Source: Botrytis cinerea B05.10
Lineage: Eukaryota > Ascomycota > Leotiomycetes > Helotiales > Sclerotiniaceae
Length of the DNA stretch: 64,000 bases
Assembly (NCBI RefSeq): GCF_000143535.2
Contig: NC_037312.1
Coordinates: 2,356,001-2,420,000, forward strand
Reading direction: 5' to 3'
Both the position numbers and the translations under genes were made by a program. Positions within the stretch are counted from its first letter, which is position 1, and each line of letters starts with the position of its first letter. The notes under the pieces are model-generated. The model was not told the origin of the DNA. It saw only the letters and a list, made by a program, of their open reading frames with translations, and ran no database searches. Shown piece by piece: positions 38,424-52,393 of the stretch.

Positions 38424-38996
38424 ATGGATTCGATATCAATGCTCAAAACTAGATCTATTCTCCACGTCCGTGACGACTCTTCAACTACCACCATGTCAAA
38501 CTCAATGGTTGATCTTCTGATTGCCTTGATGATCTTGGTATTCATTGGACTTTGTTTAACCGGCGCTTTATACGTTGTGCGCAAGCTGCGACGTAACAGA
38601 GCCGTTGCTCGTCAGCAATTGCCTTTACATAACGAGGCCCCAAGATCACACCACCGCCGATTGACTATTACGGCTACTCCCTATGGTGGCCGCGGCTCCA
38701 CCATTCATGTCTATGACGAAAAATCGTCCATGATGGACTCCGACCGTGCACCACTCTCGCCCGAAGACGTTCCTGAAATTCGCATCACCTTCCCCGATGA
38801 GCATGATGAATCTACAGGACACAAGAAAAGCGGTCGTGTGGTTGTTGTTCGTGTCGGAGAAACTGGCGTTGGTCTTGAGCCTTTGAAGGAACAGGATCAA
38901 CTGCCTGCTTACGAAAAGGAAACCGGAGGAACTAGATTTCAATCCATCGATATGGATCGCATCGGTGGCTTGAAGGAGAAGGAGAGCTGGTCATAA
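38424..38996 (+). CDS. Single-pass membrane protein with LPAYEK tail motif
   Basis: An intronless 190-codon gene. A short polar N-terminus (about 28 residues) is followed by one membrane span (about 29-52, VDLLIALMILVFIGLCLTGA) and a basic stop-transfer patch (RKLRRNR). The cytosolic tail carries blocks that look conserved: RRLTITATPYGG, PEIRITFPDEHDES, GRVVVVRVGETGVGLEP and LPAYEK near the end, then IGGLKEKE. LPAYEK resembles a PY (LPxY/PPxY) motif of the kind that recruits Nedd4-type ubiquitin ligases through WW domains. I recall similar uncharacterised proteins in other Leotiomycetes and Sordariomycetes, but no function is known to me. A role as an adaptor at a cell membrane is inference. 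Confidence 0.85.
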   Translation: MDSISMLKTRSILHVRDDSSTTTMSNSMVDLLIALMILVFIGLCLTGALYVVRKLRRNRAVARQQLPLHNEAPRSHHRRLTITATPYGGRGSTIHVYDEKSSMMDSDRAPLSPEDVPEIRITFPDEHDESTGHKKSGRVVVVRVGETGVGLEPLKEQDQLPAYEKETGGTRFQSIDMDRIGGLKEKESWS

Positions 38997-38999
38997 ATT

Positions 39000-39845
39000 A
39001 CATGACTTTGCTTCCTTTTTCTTTCTGTCTGGACCTACCTCTCCCAAAATCACATGAACATACGGAGGATCCTCATACATTCATCTTGCATATAAAATTC
39101 CTTTCCCCCTTCAGCGTCTCATCATCACGCAATGTTGTAAATGATGTCGTCTCCTCGAACTCTATTCAGTTACATAACAACACCAAACTTTTGTCTCTCG
39201 AACCGGCTCATCGACCATTGTTTTCCCCATTACCGCAATCAACTTTATGAACGGCGAAGCAAGGTGTTATCAAGGCAGGGTTTAGGGCAACTGGCGTCGT
39301 TCGTACATGTACCTCGATACCCTTCTCGTTAGAATTCGTGGTGGATCAATTTCTTTTTGTAGGTTGGAACAGGAAAGAAAAAAAGGAAAGATTCACACCA
39401 CCTACCTCCCCTGCCTACTTTTCGAGGTAAGGGAGTGGAGCATAAAGAAACCTCTTTCTCGAACAAACTAAAAAGATCAAGATCAAGATAATTGTACTTA
39501 ATGTATTCTACGTAATTTTCTTCAAATTATGAGAGCACCTGTTCATTCAAATGGCTTTTGTTCTTTATTTTTCCTTTCGATTTTCCTTTACTTCTTTTTT
39601 CCTTTTCACACTTTTCTTTTTTCATTTTGTCTGCCTACTTACTTCTTGGGAGTGAAGAGAAGGCAGGTTTACAAACTTACGGATATATGTGGAAATAAGA
39701 CCACACACACACACAGAGAGAGAGAGAAATTACCTACTAAAGGACTTACCTTTTTACAGTTTATGATGAGATTAATGAATGATCTTAATGTTTTTATTGA
39801 TGAAAAAAAAATTGATGACTTTTTTTGGTGAATTTTGAGATTTTG
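39000..39845. other. 3' flank of the PY-tail gene
   Basis: Contains probable 3' UTR (39000-39360), a T-rich tract (39540-39640) and a CA/GA run (39701-39728). No gene is seen. Confidence 0.5.
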
Positions 39846-39849
39846 AGAT

Positions 39850-39899
39850 GGTGTTGTGTTTTTGGTGTTGTGTTTTTGGTGTTGTGTTTTTGGTGTTTT
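39850..39899. repeat. 14-bp tandem repeat, about 3.4 copies
   Basis: Unit ggtgttgtgttttt, perfect copies. No coding role is apparent. Confidence 0.88.
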
Positions 39900-40139
39900 G
39901 GATGTGAAATTTGGATATTAGGATGTGAATGCGGAAGGAAATGTGAAGTTGGATATCAGGATATGAATTCGAGAACCTGATTGTGAGTCTAGATGTATGT
40001 GTATTATTTATGTATGTGCATTTGACAGATGTCAGACAGTCAATCCGATGGACGATGAATCAGATAGATGATGCAGGTTCGTAAAAATTAAATTAAAACG
40101 GGTAGATCAAACGACACGACACGAGACGACACGAGGTGA

Positions 40140-40990
40140 AGTGGGGAAGGGGGGGGGGGGGGGGTGGTGATTTGGATTTGGATTTGGATTTGGATGGTTC
40201 GTCTGATGTTTTGAGTTTGAGTGTTTGAGATGGGATGAGATGGGATGTTTTGAGTGGATGTTTGGGATGGGGTGGATGTTTTTTTTTTTTTTTAGGTTTC
40301 GGGGTTTTTGTATGGTATGGTATGGGGGGGAAAGGGGGGAAAGGGAAGGGGAGGGGAGGGGTTCATATAGATGGATGGGTGGATGGATGGATGGATGGAT
40401 GGGTGGGTGGAGTGTTTGGTTTGATTTGATGCTATGAATAGATTGCATATCTAGATTTTAGATTTTGGATTTTGGATTCTGGATTCTGGATTTGGTGAAT
40501 GGGTGTGGGTTTGTGGGATTTGCTTGCAATTGTGGGGTTCTTTGGTATCGCTGTTTGTTTGTTTGTTTGGTTGTTTGGTACGAGATAGATGAGATGAGAT
40601 GGGATTAGGGATGGGATTAGAGATGGGATGAGATGAGAGTTTGGGAATGTCTTGCTTGGATGGGTGGGTGGATGGAAGGTGGATTCTAGGCGGATGGGTA
40701 GAGAGGGGGGAGGGGTTGAAAGGAGTTGGAGGGTTGAAAGGAGTTGGAGGGTTGAGTAGGGGGAGGGGGGGTTGTGTTTTGGGGGGCGGATGGATGGCTT
40801 TGGGGGATCTGGAGGGTTGGGAAGATTGGGAGGGATAGGAGGGGATGGGGTAGGGACTGATTGGTTGAGATTTTGAGCGGTGTTCTTGGGGGGTGGAATG
40901 GGTTGGGATTGTTCGAGTATTTTCTGGAGGCGGAGGGGGAGGAAGGGGGGGGGGGGAAGAATAGAGGGGGAGAGGAAGGGAGAGGAGGAG
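40140..40990. repeat. G-rich low-complexity block with poly-G, poly-T and short tandem repeats
   Basis: Includes a 16-base G run at 40149-40164, gatttg units (40168-40198), a T run at 40279-40293, ggggaa/gggga blocks (40324-40362), atgg units (40370-40412), two 18-bp copies at 40714-40750 and another G run near 40945-40957. The plus strand is almost free of C, so minus-strand frames of up to 246 codons appear as Pro/Ser/Leu-rich artefacts. Several places match a four-G-run quadruplex pattern. Confidence 0.85.
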
Positions 40991-40999
40991 ATGAATGAA

Positions 41000-43900
41000 G
41001 CTGAGTAAGTATTGAAGGGAGAGCGGGGGGAAGAGACAACACATGGTATATTCGAGGTATACTTGAGTCAGACACAGAAGATGAAGTATAGAATGACGAG
41101 CGAGTGCTAAGATAAGAAAGAGTAAGGAGAGATGAGACGAGCAAAAGACGTGAGTAGAAGCGGTAGGGTTGCGAATTAACCATCGATTCAAGATGTACTC
41201 TTACAATCAAATCAAGTCATATCCATCAATCCGATCTTTCGGTATCGATAATCGATCATCAATTATCAATCATCAGTTCAAATTGTCAAATGGGTATTTG
41301 GAATGAATGTAATGTAATGTATGAGGGAAATCTCTGAGGTGATCATCGATGTGTAGATTATACAGTGAAGAATTCATGGAATGTGTTTATATTTAGAGAG
41401 AGAGAGAGAGAGAGAGAGAGACTTCAATAATACTACATTAGACACTTCTGGGACACCTGTGATTTAATAGAAATCCTCTATGATTTCATGGTAATAGTCA
41501 GCTTAATGAGTGGTTATCTTGTTAATGTTGTTATTGGTAAACGTCATGCGTGTGGATATTTTCTTGAAATCTGTGTCTCTGAGAAGAGGTGAGCTGAAGA
41601 GGGGAGTGGATAGGAGGCGAGAGTGGTGTGGGAGGTGGATTTGTAGGTAGGTGTGTAGATTGTTTAGCAGGTGGGAGGAAGGAGAATTGTATTATCTCTA
41701 GATGTTAATTACAAGTATCGATATCGATATCGAGATTTTCTGCGGGATTTTTGTGTTCTTATGCGAGTTTGGGGGATGGGATGGGATGGGATAGGGTATT
41801 CATGTAGGTAGGTGTAGGTGTAGGTATAGAAGCAGATGTAGAGAAGAAATGAGTTTCATAATATGTTAGGATATACTCCTCTCCTTTCTTTCTTCTGAGC
41901 TTTTATTCTTTTCTATCCCTTTTCATTCTTCTCTTCCTTCTAGCGGTATCCGAATTTTGTGTTTGTTTTTTTTTTTTTGTCAGTTACTTTGTGGGGTTTG
42001 TCCTTTCTGCTTTCACGCTTGTGGTTTGGTTTTGGGTGGGGGATCTTGAGTTGGTTGGTTTTTGGATTGTTGGATTATGGACTGGTTGGAGGCTGGATTG
42101 TAGAGGGGTGGAGAAGTGAAGGGGGGATGATGGAGGGTGCGTGTGGAGAGAGAGGTATGTCTGGGGGCAGGTATGTCAAGAATGCAGTTGATAACTAGTG
42201 CGGCAAACTAGTGTCTATCTGGTCTGGCAGCGCGTGGATAGACCGTTTGGATGAGGCGCGATAGATAGATAGAGGGAAGATATGAAAAGGGAGTTTTATA
42301 TCTCGGGGGAATCCCAGATTATAGATGTGAGACTTCGTAGTTTGAATCAGAAAGATCTATGTTGGTTATATCGTGGTGTTGGGTGGGTGGAATAGGAGGC
42401 CCTGAAGTTTCGGAACTAAAAGACGGACTTTGTACTATGAGGTTATATGGATAAATTGGTGGAAGTGGAAGTTGTGTGCTGGAGTGGAGGATTGGATGTT
42501 GTGTTGGAAGATTGGAAAGGCGGGGTGCAATATTGAAAGAAGGGGGTGTACGTAAATCCTGTTGACAGGCGGACGCATGAAGCGGGATTAGAATATAGGG
42601 GCTTCAAACTCCTTCCCAATATCTTAGGCTACCTACAGATATTGTCATTTGCGCCTCTGAAAGCCAACTTCTGCCTTGTGAATGCTTCATGTAATTCCTT
42701 CGCTAAACATTTCCTTGCTTACTTCATCTGAAAGCCTCAGCTCCTCCATGCATGGATACATAGTACCAAATCTCCCCATATAATTCCATGGCTACTTTGA
42801 GATATCCCTTGTAATATTCGTCCTCATCAGGTTCATATGGGGCCAGGAATGAGTGTCTACAACATAGAAAATGTAATTATGCTTTTTACTGGACTATCCA
42901 GAACAGACGCAATGACCTCTTCGTTGACAAGGAGAAACGTATGGGGTGGATTCAAATGAGGGTTCGTAGTTTAAGGTGCAAATTTTCTTTATAGTAGTCA
43001 GTATCTATATCATAGGGTACCAACGTATCTGGACTGGCGAAACGGTAGGCACATACATGTTTAACGAGGTTATTTCTGCACTCCCATCCGCGTCAAACTA
43101 CCACAACTTCTGCAAGAACCTAGCACCATCTGGATCCACACCGTGTCTTGCTTGTATCTCTTAGTTCTTCAGAATCACCCTATCGAATTCCTGTCGAAAC
43201 ACATTCCAACTAGTAGAGTTGCATGCACTGTAACGTGTACGGTAGGCTACTGAGCCAGTGCAATGGATAGGAGATGATGGAGTGGTCGTCCTCTAACCAC
43301 TTCTTTGATCGGCTCTACCTAGTATCCATCATATTCTAGATTTGGACTAAAACCATGCTCGAAGATAGGATAGGTTGTGTTGAGCGTGGTGGGCTTCTGC
43401 GGGAGTAGCTGCGGTGAGGTTGAATAGAGGAACTTGTTCATAACACGATGTGAATAATGGTGACGAAGATTGCGAGATAATCAAGGCAATATCAAAGTTC
43501 GCCGGGAAAGCACTGCTTGGGGGGCACGACGCATTGTTGAGGAAAAGAAAGGCTGTGCAGTCATGGTCAAGGCCTGCACCAATAATGGAAAAGGTAAAGA
43601 TAAGAGAAGTTTCAATCGAGAGGTTCACTTGAACAGAGTAAGACAAGGCAATCAGAAAGCGAATATACTATTCTGAAGTATTGACATCATAATAATAGTC
43701 AGAAATACCTAGCTTGTTCGGTATATTCGATCTCTCGTCTCATGTTTGAGCCATCTCTTCCTATCGTTCTTTTCAATAGGTTTCCTCCATCCATGGCCAC
43801 CGAAATCCTATGGAATTTTCCTTTCCGGAAACGCCACAATCACTTATCACATCTGAAGATAGTCTTGCTATCAAATGTCCATCGGGTGGTTGGGCACTTC

Positions 43901-45142
43901 ATCGACGTCCCGAAGAGTCATGGAAGTAGGCTCGAGGTAGCATGGCTAGCATGGGCAGGCCGAAATTGAGTATTCAAAAATACCGGTACGCATTATTTTG
44001 GTGGTGTGCAAAAACTACGGTGACCACAATCGTCGTGAAGGTTACTTAAACCGCACTGCACTGCCCCCTCCCCCGCATGTTTGTCGACGGGTCAACCCCA
44101 TTTGACAACCAGAGGGCCGGTTTACAATTCTCTTGCTGTATCACTATCTGAAGCTTCTATGTGGTCCAATGTCACTCAACATGAGTGGCTCAGGCTAGCT
44201 CTTCAAACCCCAATGCCAAATATGCCGGCAAGGGGAAAGCCCGAATCACTTCGTGTGTCCACCTTGGCCAGATACGGTATGAAAGTATTCCCGGCTGCGT
44301 TGACAGCCACGCTTGGCAATCGATCATCCGAAAATTGAGTTCATCATGAAGTTGACATGTCACATTAAAACATTGTTCCGCTGTGAAACGCAGGAACCAT
44401 TTCGCTGCCGACATGATACGATCACCAACATCACTCTTCACACACCGCACACATTGGATAAATTGGGTTGCGCTTTATGTTTTTCAGTCGATCTGCCATA
44501 GTCAAGAGCGATCTAATTGAAGCTTAAATTTGTTACCCCTGCTTACTCCAGCCAATTTAAATGGATACGCTATCTCATGCATAGGAGTACAATACCAAGC
44601 TAGCGATTAGTGTTTCTCGAAGCTGTTGAGGTTTCTATTCAATTTGAGTTTGAGCTTGTAGGCTCTAGATTGCAAGTCAAGTTTTGATCCTGGAGAGCTT
44701 CCTCCCTTTTCCCTCTTGTCCACACCTTGGCCTGCGTAGTCTTCGAGATTCTACAGAAGCCTCTGGTGTCGCTGTAACATCATCCGGATGTCACAGAGAA
44801 CCATCCCTATCTTCAAATTCTTGAGACATGGTTCTGCGTTCTTCGACGCCTTCATTCTTCGTTCCCAATCCGAATGATGGTTCTTCAAAGACATGTTTTT
44901 GGGAAGGCCACGCGTTATGTTATCTCTTGGTTAGCTTCGTATGCTCTTGCCGAGGGAGGCTGTGTGGTTGTCTTGATCTGTCACTTAGTTTTAAGTCTTG
45001 ACATATAACCCCGCACCAAAGTAGTCTTGATCAACTCAACCCTGCTAGAGGAGCTAGTGCTAACGAGCATATAAGCCGTTATACTTCCTTCATTGTTTCA
45101 TAAGTTTTGCCCTGTCCAGTAAATCAACTGCACATAAATTCA
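41000..45142. other. Intergenic, no supportable gene
   Basis: Contains an AG dinucleotide run (41395-41421), gtaggt units (41640-41650, 41805-41825) and G-rich DNA up to 42.5 kb, then ordinary sequence. Frames at 43347-43646 (minus, no ATG) and 43742-43969 (plus) show no motif. 44.9-45.14 kb is probably the promoter of the b561 gene. Confidence 0.5.
41395..41421. repeat. AG dinucleotide microsatellite
   Basis: Thirteen copies of ag. Confidence 0.95.
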
Positions 45143-46527
45143 ATGATGTTTCTTTCACGCTTTTTGGCTGGTACTATTCTGGCTTGTAAGTGATGTTTCC
45201 CCTTATTTTCCAGTCATCACTAATCAATTAGCATCGGTAATATCCGCTCAGAATGTCTCCTATTGTGCTAGTGGTGTATGCTTTGCTGTCAATATACCAG
45301 CATCAACTGCTTCAAGGGGCTCAGGAGACATATATATACAGATGAGTGGATCAGATACAATGTCTTGGATAGGTGTCGGACAAGGTTCCGCTATGAGAGG
45401 TGCCAAAATTTTCGTAATGTACGCCGATTCGACTGGGAACAATGTCACAATCAGTCCTAGGCTCGGTGTTGGGCATGTAGAGCCAAATGCCGACACTTCT
45501 GCTCAGGTCACTTTACTGGATGGTTCTGGTATAATAAATGGTCAAATGGTAGCCAATTTTAGATGTATGTTCGGAATCAAAACTATCTGGCACCCATTCT
45601 AACCATTCGGGCAGGTTCAAATTGTGATAGCTGGAGCGGTGGATCTATGAGCTTCACTGATTCTTCTTCGGAGTGGATCTGGGCCCATAAGACCGGCGCT
45701 GCATTATCGTCCAACAGTGTTGATGCAGGTCTCGAATTTCATGATGAATACGGAGTAGCCAGTTTGAATTTACAGCCACCGGCGGAGAAAGCAAAAACCC
45801 ATTTTTGACGGCTGGATCCGTTTCTACGCCCAGCCAAACATCCTCTGGCGCTAGTGATGCTGCGACTGGGCAATCTGATATGACGAGAGTGACTATCGCA
45901 CATGGTGTTTTGGCTGCTCTTGCCTACGTCATTCTCTTCCCTTCAGGTGCGATCGCAATTAGGATCTTTAATTTCCGTAATTTGCTATGGCTCCATGCCG
46001 GCTGGATGGTTGGCGCTTATATGATTGTGCTTGCGTCACTTGGAATGGGTGTATGGATGGCATACAAGTTGAATGTTCTCGACAGCACCCACTCAGTCAT
46101 TGGCCTTGTTGTGGCCGGATGCTTACTCCTTCAGCCTATCACTGGATTGACACACCACATGTTGTATAAGCGTCGTGGTGGTCCTAATGTTGCAACGTAT
46201 CCCCATGTTTGGTGGGGTCGCGCAGCCATTACTCTTGGGATCATTAACGGTGGTTTGGGTTTGAGGTTAGCTGACAATAGTAAAAAGGGTGAGATCGCAT
46301 ATGGAGTGATCGCGGGTTTTATGTGGGTTTTGTGGGTAGCAGTCATTCTTTTTGCAACGGTGAAAATCAGAGGGCGTCGTGGCAGCGGTATGGGTGGACC
46401 TGGAGCCTCGGTAATCAGGGAGAAGTCCAGCACGGAAGGATCCTACTTCCACGATAACTCGTCGCCTCCCCAGTCTATGCAGGAAGCACATGATCCTGCT
46501 ATATTACCTACATCTCATCGTACTTAG
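45143..46527 (+). pseudogene. DOMON (CDH-type cytochrome) plus cytochrome b561 membrane protein, frameshifted
   Basis: Exons 45143-45185, 45232-45564 and 45615-46527. The N-terminus is a signal peptide (MMFLSRFLAGTILA then SVISAQ). A cellobiose-dehydrogenase-like cytochrome domain follows; the Met of GSAMRGAKIFVMY and the His of SPRLGVGHVEP are the expected haem ligands, and it ends with CSNCDSWSGGSM. The C-terminal part is a five-span cytochrome b561 domain with candidate haem histidines in IAHGVL, WLHAGWM, LTHHML and PHVWWGR. Such proteins pass electrons across a membrane, probably to outside acceptors such as iron or oxidases. The two domains lie in different frames. Frame 1 stops at 45806-45808, whereas the family-like linker ATGGESKNPFLTAG is read one frame over. 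A one-base loss between about 45752 and 45766 explains this, and no plausible intron does. A sequencing error is possible, in which case the gene is intact (about 429 residues). Confidence 0.85.
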
Positions 46528-46934
46528 ACTTCACAACGTTTTTTCATACGTCAAATCGAAACAGGCACTGGCAATAGAAGCCATGAAACCTGTCCAGTAG
46601 GCTGGATGCTGGTAACAACACAGGATGGGTTGGTTGTTTTCATATTGTTTTAGCGAATATTCATCAATTCTATCTGCGGCACTGGTTTTTGACACAGTAA
46701 AATCCAACTAAATTAAATTCATAAGTTCTACAAGTTAACATCTTGATTATACTTAATTCCTTTAAATCGTAATGAAATTTCTAAGATTCTCACGTGGTGA
46801 AAAATTGAGGGATGAATTTCGCTAGGGTCGATTACATAATGGCACTGCATCCTAGCATCCTAGACTAGTGATTCCCAATCGATATTGCTCTCTAGCAAAT
46901 CATAGACAACTTTCTTCACATCATCGATTTCACT
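46528..46934. other. Short intergenic spacer before THI20
   Basis: 407 bp, AT-rich, holding the b561 3' end and the THI20 promoter. I looked for a fungal thiamin pyrophosphate riboswitch (paired ctgaga and acctg boxes within an intron) and see none. Confidence 0.5.
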
Positions 46935-49183
46935 ATGGGAGTAGGACGTGTACTTGTCATCGCGGGTTCTGATAGTTCCGGTGGAGCGTTAGTATTCCGA
47001 TATCCTCCCCCTTCCGCACTTTTACCCCGCCACAGACTAATGGTTATCATCTCAGCGGAATCGAAGCCGATCAAAAAGTGATTGCTGCACATGGATGCTA
47101 TGCTATGACCGCCACAACGGCCTTGACGGCTCAAAACACTCTAGGTGTTGAGGATATCCATTATGTTCCTGCCGAATTTGTTGGGAAGTTGATTGATGTG
47201 TCGATTGGGGATGTGGGGGTTGATGTAGTGAAAACTGGTAATACACCCCATACTTACACCAGAATTGACAATGAGATGATCATGGATCTGGATAGTCTAG
47301 ATACTGACGATATGTTTAAGGCATGCTAGCATCTGGGGAAACAGTAGAAGTGGTGGCAAAAGCATTAAAAAGACATCACGTGAAATCTTTGATTGTTGAT
47401 CCTGTACGTTTTTCTTTTTAGAGCGATGTATAACTTTCCTGACTTCCGAAAGGTAATGGTCTCTACAAGTGGATCGCAGCTTTTGCCTTCTGCAGCAATC
47501 CGCCAGCTACGAGAACTTCTGTTTCCATATACCACTGTTCTCACACCCAACGTTCCTGAAGCGCAACTACTCCTTTCCGATGCTGGCAAGTCTGTCGAAG
47601 AACCCAAGAACTTGGATGACTTGAAAGAGATAGCGAAAGCAGTACAGTCACTAGGCCCGAGATATGTATTAGTGAAAGGAGGGCATCTGCCTTTACAGAA
47701 AGATGGGACAGTGGCGACTAAGGAGGAGGAAAAAGAACTCATGGTTGACATCTTGTATGGAGAAGGAGTCATCACAGAAATCCGGACTAGGTATCAAAAA
47801 TCGCGGAATACTCATGGAACAGGATGTTCGATGGCCTGTGAGTTTATTCATATATACCTGGCGAAACAGAAGCTAAACAGAAGTAGCCGCCATTGCTTCG
47901 AACATTGCGAACGGATTACCCGTGGTACAAGCTGTGAGAAGTGCTTGCCGATATATCGAAGCAGGAATACGAACAGCACCGGATCTAGGGAACGGCAATG
48001 GTCCGATTAATCATTTCCATTCAACTTACACCTTACCTTTCGCTTCGTAAGTCTCCCTTCCCAATCGATGCTAAGTCCCTAAATTGATTGTTGCAGGGGT
48101 CACTTTGTAGAATATCTTCTGGATAGACCAGATGTTAAAGGAGCTTGGCGAGACCATACTGAGCATGCATTTGTCAAGGGACTTGGAGACGGGACCTTAC
48201 CACTGGAGTCATTCAAGTACTACCTTATTCAAGATTATCTTTACCTTGTTCGTCAGAGCATTCAAAGTTTTATCTATGTGGTCTAACAATTCATAGGTGC
48301 AATTCGCTAGGGCTAATGCTTTAGCTTCGTACAAAGTTAAAACTATGGAAGGCATTGCTGCAGTATGAATCTAAACTCTTGCTGGATATTGTGTGTGTGC
48401 TGACACTTGATACAGTCTGCAGGTATCGTACTTCACATTCATCGGGAGATGGCGCTGCATATCAATTACTGTGAGGGTTTTGGTATGACGAAAGCAGAGA
48501 TAGAAGCCTGCGAAGAGAGTCAAGGTAAGCTTCTTCGCGTTGACAAATCAAGTTGATTTTGACAGTATCGAAATAGCATGCACAGCATACACAAGGTACA
48601 TGGATTTCTCACCCTCGATAGCAATAGTATACTGAAAAACGATAGGTATGTTCTCGACATCGGACAATCTGAGGACTGGTTGGCTCTTCAAATATCCATG
48701 GCGCCCTGCCTTATCGGCTACGGGGAGATAGCAAAACGATTACATGCAGACCCAAAGACGAAACGGGAAGGAAATATCTATTGGAAATGGATAGAAAATT
48801 ATGTTGCAGACGATTTTACGGAAGCAGTGAAAGTTGGATCAGGTATGTAACAAAACAATTCTACAACTCATGGGGATTGGACAGTGTTGACCATTTGGGC
48901 AGCTCTAATTGAAAAACATGCTTCGCTGCAGTCACCCAATAGGATAGAGGAATTGGTCAAGATATTTGTTCATGCAACAAAGGTACGCATCTTTTAACTA
49001 GTAGGCATAGCCTTTCCAGAGATCAATCGGAAAGCTTCGTACTTCCATACGCTTTCCTTGACCGTGCAGCACCGAGAAAGCCTTGGAACAATACAGAGAG
49101 AGGTACACATAGAACACTCACTAATTGCCTTACAGATGGAGACAGGATTCTGGGACATGGGTGGCGGTGGAGGGAAAAATTAA
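46935..49183 (+). CDS. THI20: Bifunctional HMP(-P) kinase / TenA thiaminase-like enzyme
   Basis: Twelve exons (46935-46987, 47056-47237, 47321-47403, 47453-47837, 47884-48046, 48097-48247, 48297-48362, 48416-48524, 48577-48595, 48646-48842, 48903-48982, 49136-49183) join in frame to 511 residues. The N-terminal half is a ribokinase-fold hydroxymethylpyrimidine / hydroxymethylpyrimidine-phosphate kinase: GSDSSGGAGIEAD (11-23), LTPNVPEA, VLVKGGHL and the anion-hole motif GTGCS (228-232). The C-terminal half is a TenA domain (FVKGLGDGTLPLESF, YLIQDYLYL) with the expected catalytic Cys425 in APCLIGYGEIAKRL. The kinase makes the pyrimidine diphosphate for thiamine synthesis; TenA salvages pyrimidine from damaged thiamine. 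Both act in the cytosol. Introns are 46-153 nt and crowd the TenA half. Exon 9 is only 19 nt. The acceptor for exon 5 (cagaag) was chosen because the alternative four bases earlier makes a stop. Confidence 0.93.
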
Positions 49184-49733
49184 AAAGTAGAATCTTCAAG
49201 GAAACCTCACAGTACCCGGTCCACAGTAGGTGGCTTACGGTGCGTACAAAGTACGGAGTAGTAGATGGCAACGACGGGTAAAAAGCTTTCCGACGTGGAT
49301 GTGCCCAGGACGAGAGATAGAGAAAGAAAAATTGCATTCAGAGATTTACAGTATTCTGGAACAATCTGATTGTTTTGATTGGCCGAAAGAAAAAGAAAAA
49401 TTCAATTGGAGACAAGATCTTATTTCAGGGTCCAAGAACAAAAAAATGGATGGAGCTAAAGCTTGATTGGGCTTAGCTACACGTATCTCAGACTAGTCCT
49501 AAACCGATTTAGCTTAGTTTCCTTTCTACTTTTTTTTACTCAAACCTCTTCTTCCTCACTCTCCATTACTTTTCGACTTCTTCTTCTCATCAACAACCAT
49601 AATTTCATCTGCCAGACTTCTTCTCATCAACCCAAGAAGTCATTTTTGCAGTTATCATCAAAGCGAGTTTCAAATCACCATCATAAATTCGCACTCTCTT
49701 TCAATTTCTCACCCTCAAAAAACTATCGCAAAT
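49184..49733 (+). promoter_or_regulatory. DBP2 promoter and C/T-rich leader
   Basis: From about 49520 the coding strand becomes C/T-rich with a near-duplicated element, acttcttcttctcatcaac at 49577 and acttcttctcatcaaccc at 49616, typical of strongly expressed fungal genes. Transcription probably starts just after the pyrimidine stretch. Confidence 0.5.

Positions 49734-52393
<2,660 letters not shown>

Noticed and set aside
40451..41210. Minus-strand Pro/Ser-rich frames of 174-246 codons
   Set aside because: They are by-products of the nearly C-free plus strand. Composition is low-complexity and two frames overlap.
45186..45213. Alternative 28-nt first intron in the b561 gene (acceptor ttttccag)
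   Set aside because: It keeps frame but is shorter than the minimum seen for fungal introns. The 46-nt choice ending at 45231 has a branch-like ctaat.
46528..46987. Thiamin pyrophosphate riboswitch upstream of or within the first intron of THI20
   Set aside because: I looked for paired ctgaga and acctg-type boxes and saw none. The first intron is only 68 nt, too short for the known fungal element.
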